Assembly: GCF_022539315.1 (NCBI RefSeq)
Contig: NC_066313.1
Location: 35,315,059 to 35,379,058, forward strand
Reading direction: 5' to 3'
Length of the DNA stretch: 64,000 bases
Source of the DNA: Serinus canaria
Taxonomy: Eukaryota; Chordata; Aves; Passeriformes; Fringillidae
A program made the position numbers and the translations under genes. The notes under the pieces were generated by a model, which did no database searches, was not told where the DNA came from, and saw nothing but the letters and a program-made list of their open reading frames with translations. This document shows, piece by piece, positions 63,500-64,000 of this stretch; the stretch's first letter is position 1; every line of letters starts with the position of its first letter.

Positions 63500-64000
63500 C
63501 CCCCGGTATTCCTGTTCTAAACAAATAGAAGATAAGACAAAGTAGTCAGAATTTAGGTCCAAGGATTCCTAAGACTTTGCCTCTTTGGGGAAGATCAGCT
63601 ATTTAGTTCACCATCTTTCCAAGTTTTCCTTCTATCATCCTTAAATATTTTTTTCTCCTTTTTCTTTTTTCCCTTTTTTGCCTTTGCTTCAGTCCCTTTC
63701 TAGCTAAAAAGTATGAGCACTATGAGCATCCTGCTCAGGTTTCTTCCTCTGCTCTCTTGCCTGTCTGCAATCAGGTACTCAGCCTATTCCCTCAGCTAAG
63801 ACTTTCCCTTCCCCTGATATCAAGCATGCCTGTTCCCTGGCAGTCCTTGTTCACTCACTTTTTCACTAACCCACAGGAAAAAACAGAGACACCCTACAGC
63901 TGGAAAATCTCTGCTGCACACACAGAATTTTTCTCAGCTCTGTCAGGTAACTCAATTATGTCATCTGAAATCATTGATGTCTGGGCCTGATAGTCACTAC

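Larger units (their letters stand above)
56765..64000. other. AT-rich non-coding stretch to the right edge
   Basis: No repeat family is recognised with confidence. It holds the AATGAAGAGA repeat (58111-58165), the open frame at 59472-59801, a stretch rich in short CCTAA/TTAGGC motifs (60200-60740), a fold-back (62098-62145) and an ACAA run (63475-63499). A splice-like pair flanks 63877-63946 (acceptor ACTAACCCACAG, donor CAG|GTAACT), but nothing else supports an exon. Confidence 0.45.

Noticed and set aside
63877..63946. 70-nt exon-like segment near the right edge
   Set aside because: The acceptor and donor are only moderate and no protein family is recognisable; the window ends before context could help.

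Overview
The window reads as nuclear DNA from a bird. The main evidence is its repeats. There are nine CR1 LINE fragments, six of them ending in the ATTCTATGA-type terminal octamers typical of avian CR1. There are also four LTR-type elements of kinds I recognise from bird genomes. The base composition is AT-rich and CpG-poor with many microsatellites, as expected of an amniote intergenic region or a very long intron. I cannot name the species. I see no operons, rRNA or CRISPR arrays, and I did not recognise a tRNA by eye.

I recognise no host protein-coding gene. Nearly all open frames are short, lack codon-level or domain support, and are expected by chance. The only recognisable coding remnants belong to retrotransposons: CR1 reverse-transcriptase or ORF2 pieces at 1-330, 10880-11420 and 52818-53722. 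Weak host-gene candidates are a 66-nt exon-like segment at 14308-14373, a polar open frame at 59472-59801, and a mildly CpG-containing stretch at 40842-41102. None is established.

Layout: 1-330 CR1 RT relic running off the left edge; 2186-2235 long hairpin; 2781-2827 CA microsatellite; 4039-4633 near-complete solo LTR (minus); 8236-8630 partial LTR-type repeat (plus); 10880-11420 very old CR1/L2-clade RT relic (minus); 17238-17640 GC-rich, CpG-poor island; 20408-21122 longer copy of the 8.2-kb repeat family (plus); 26590-26880 the only plus-strand CR1; 30452-30900, 32367-32985, 35485-35890 and 36685-36885 four minus-strand CR1 copies; 36065-36134 ATCT tetranucleotide repeat; 44749-44960 and 50349-50458 short CR1 tails; 51822-51867 AT microsatellite; 52818-53722 CR1 with an internal deletion removing the RT core; 56392-56764 solo LTR (minus); the rest is unique-looking AT-rich DNA to the end.

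The most unexpected structural signal is an excess of short, near-perfect fold-back inverted repeats (arms 13-23 bp, loops 2-12 nt) across the window. It fits recurrent template-switch mutation. CR1 insertions are also strongly biased to the minus strand (8 of 9). I found no convincing new biological system.
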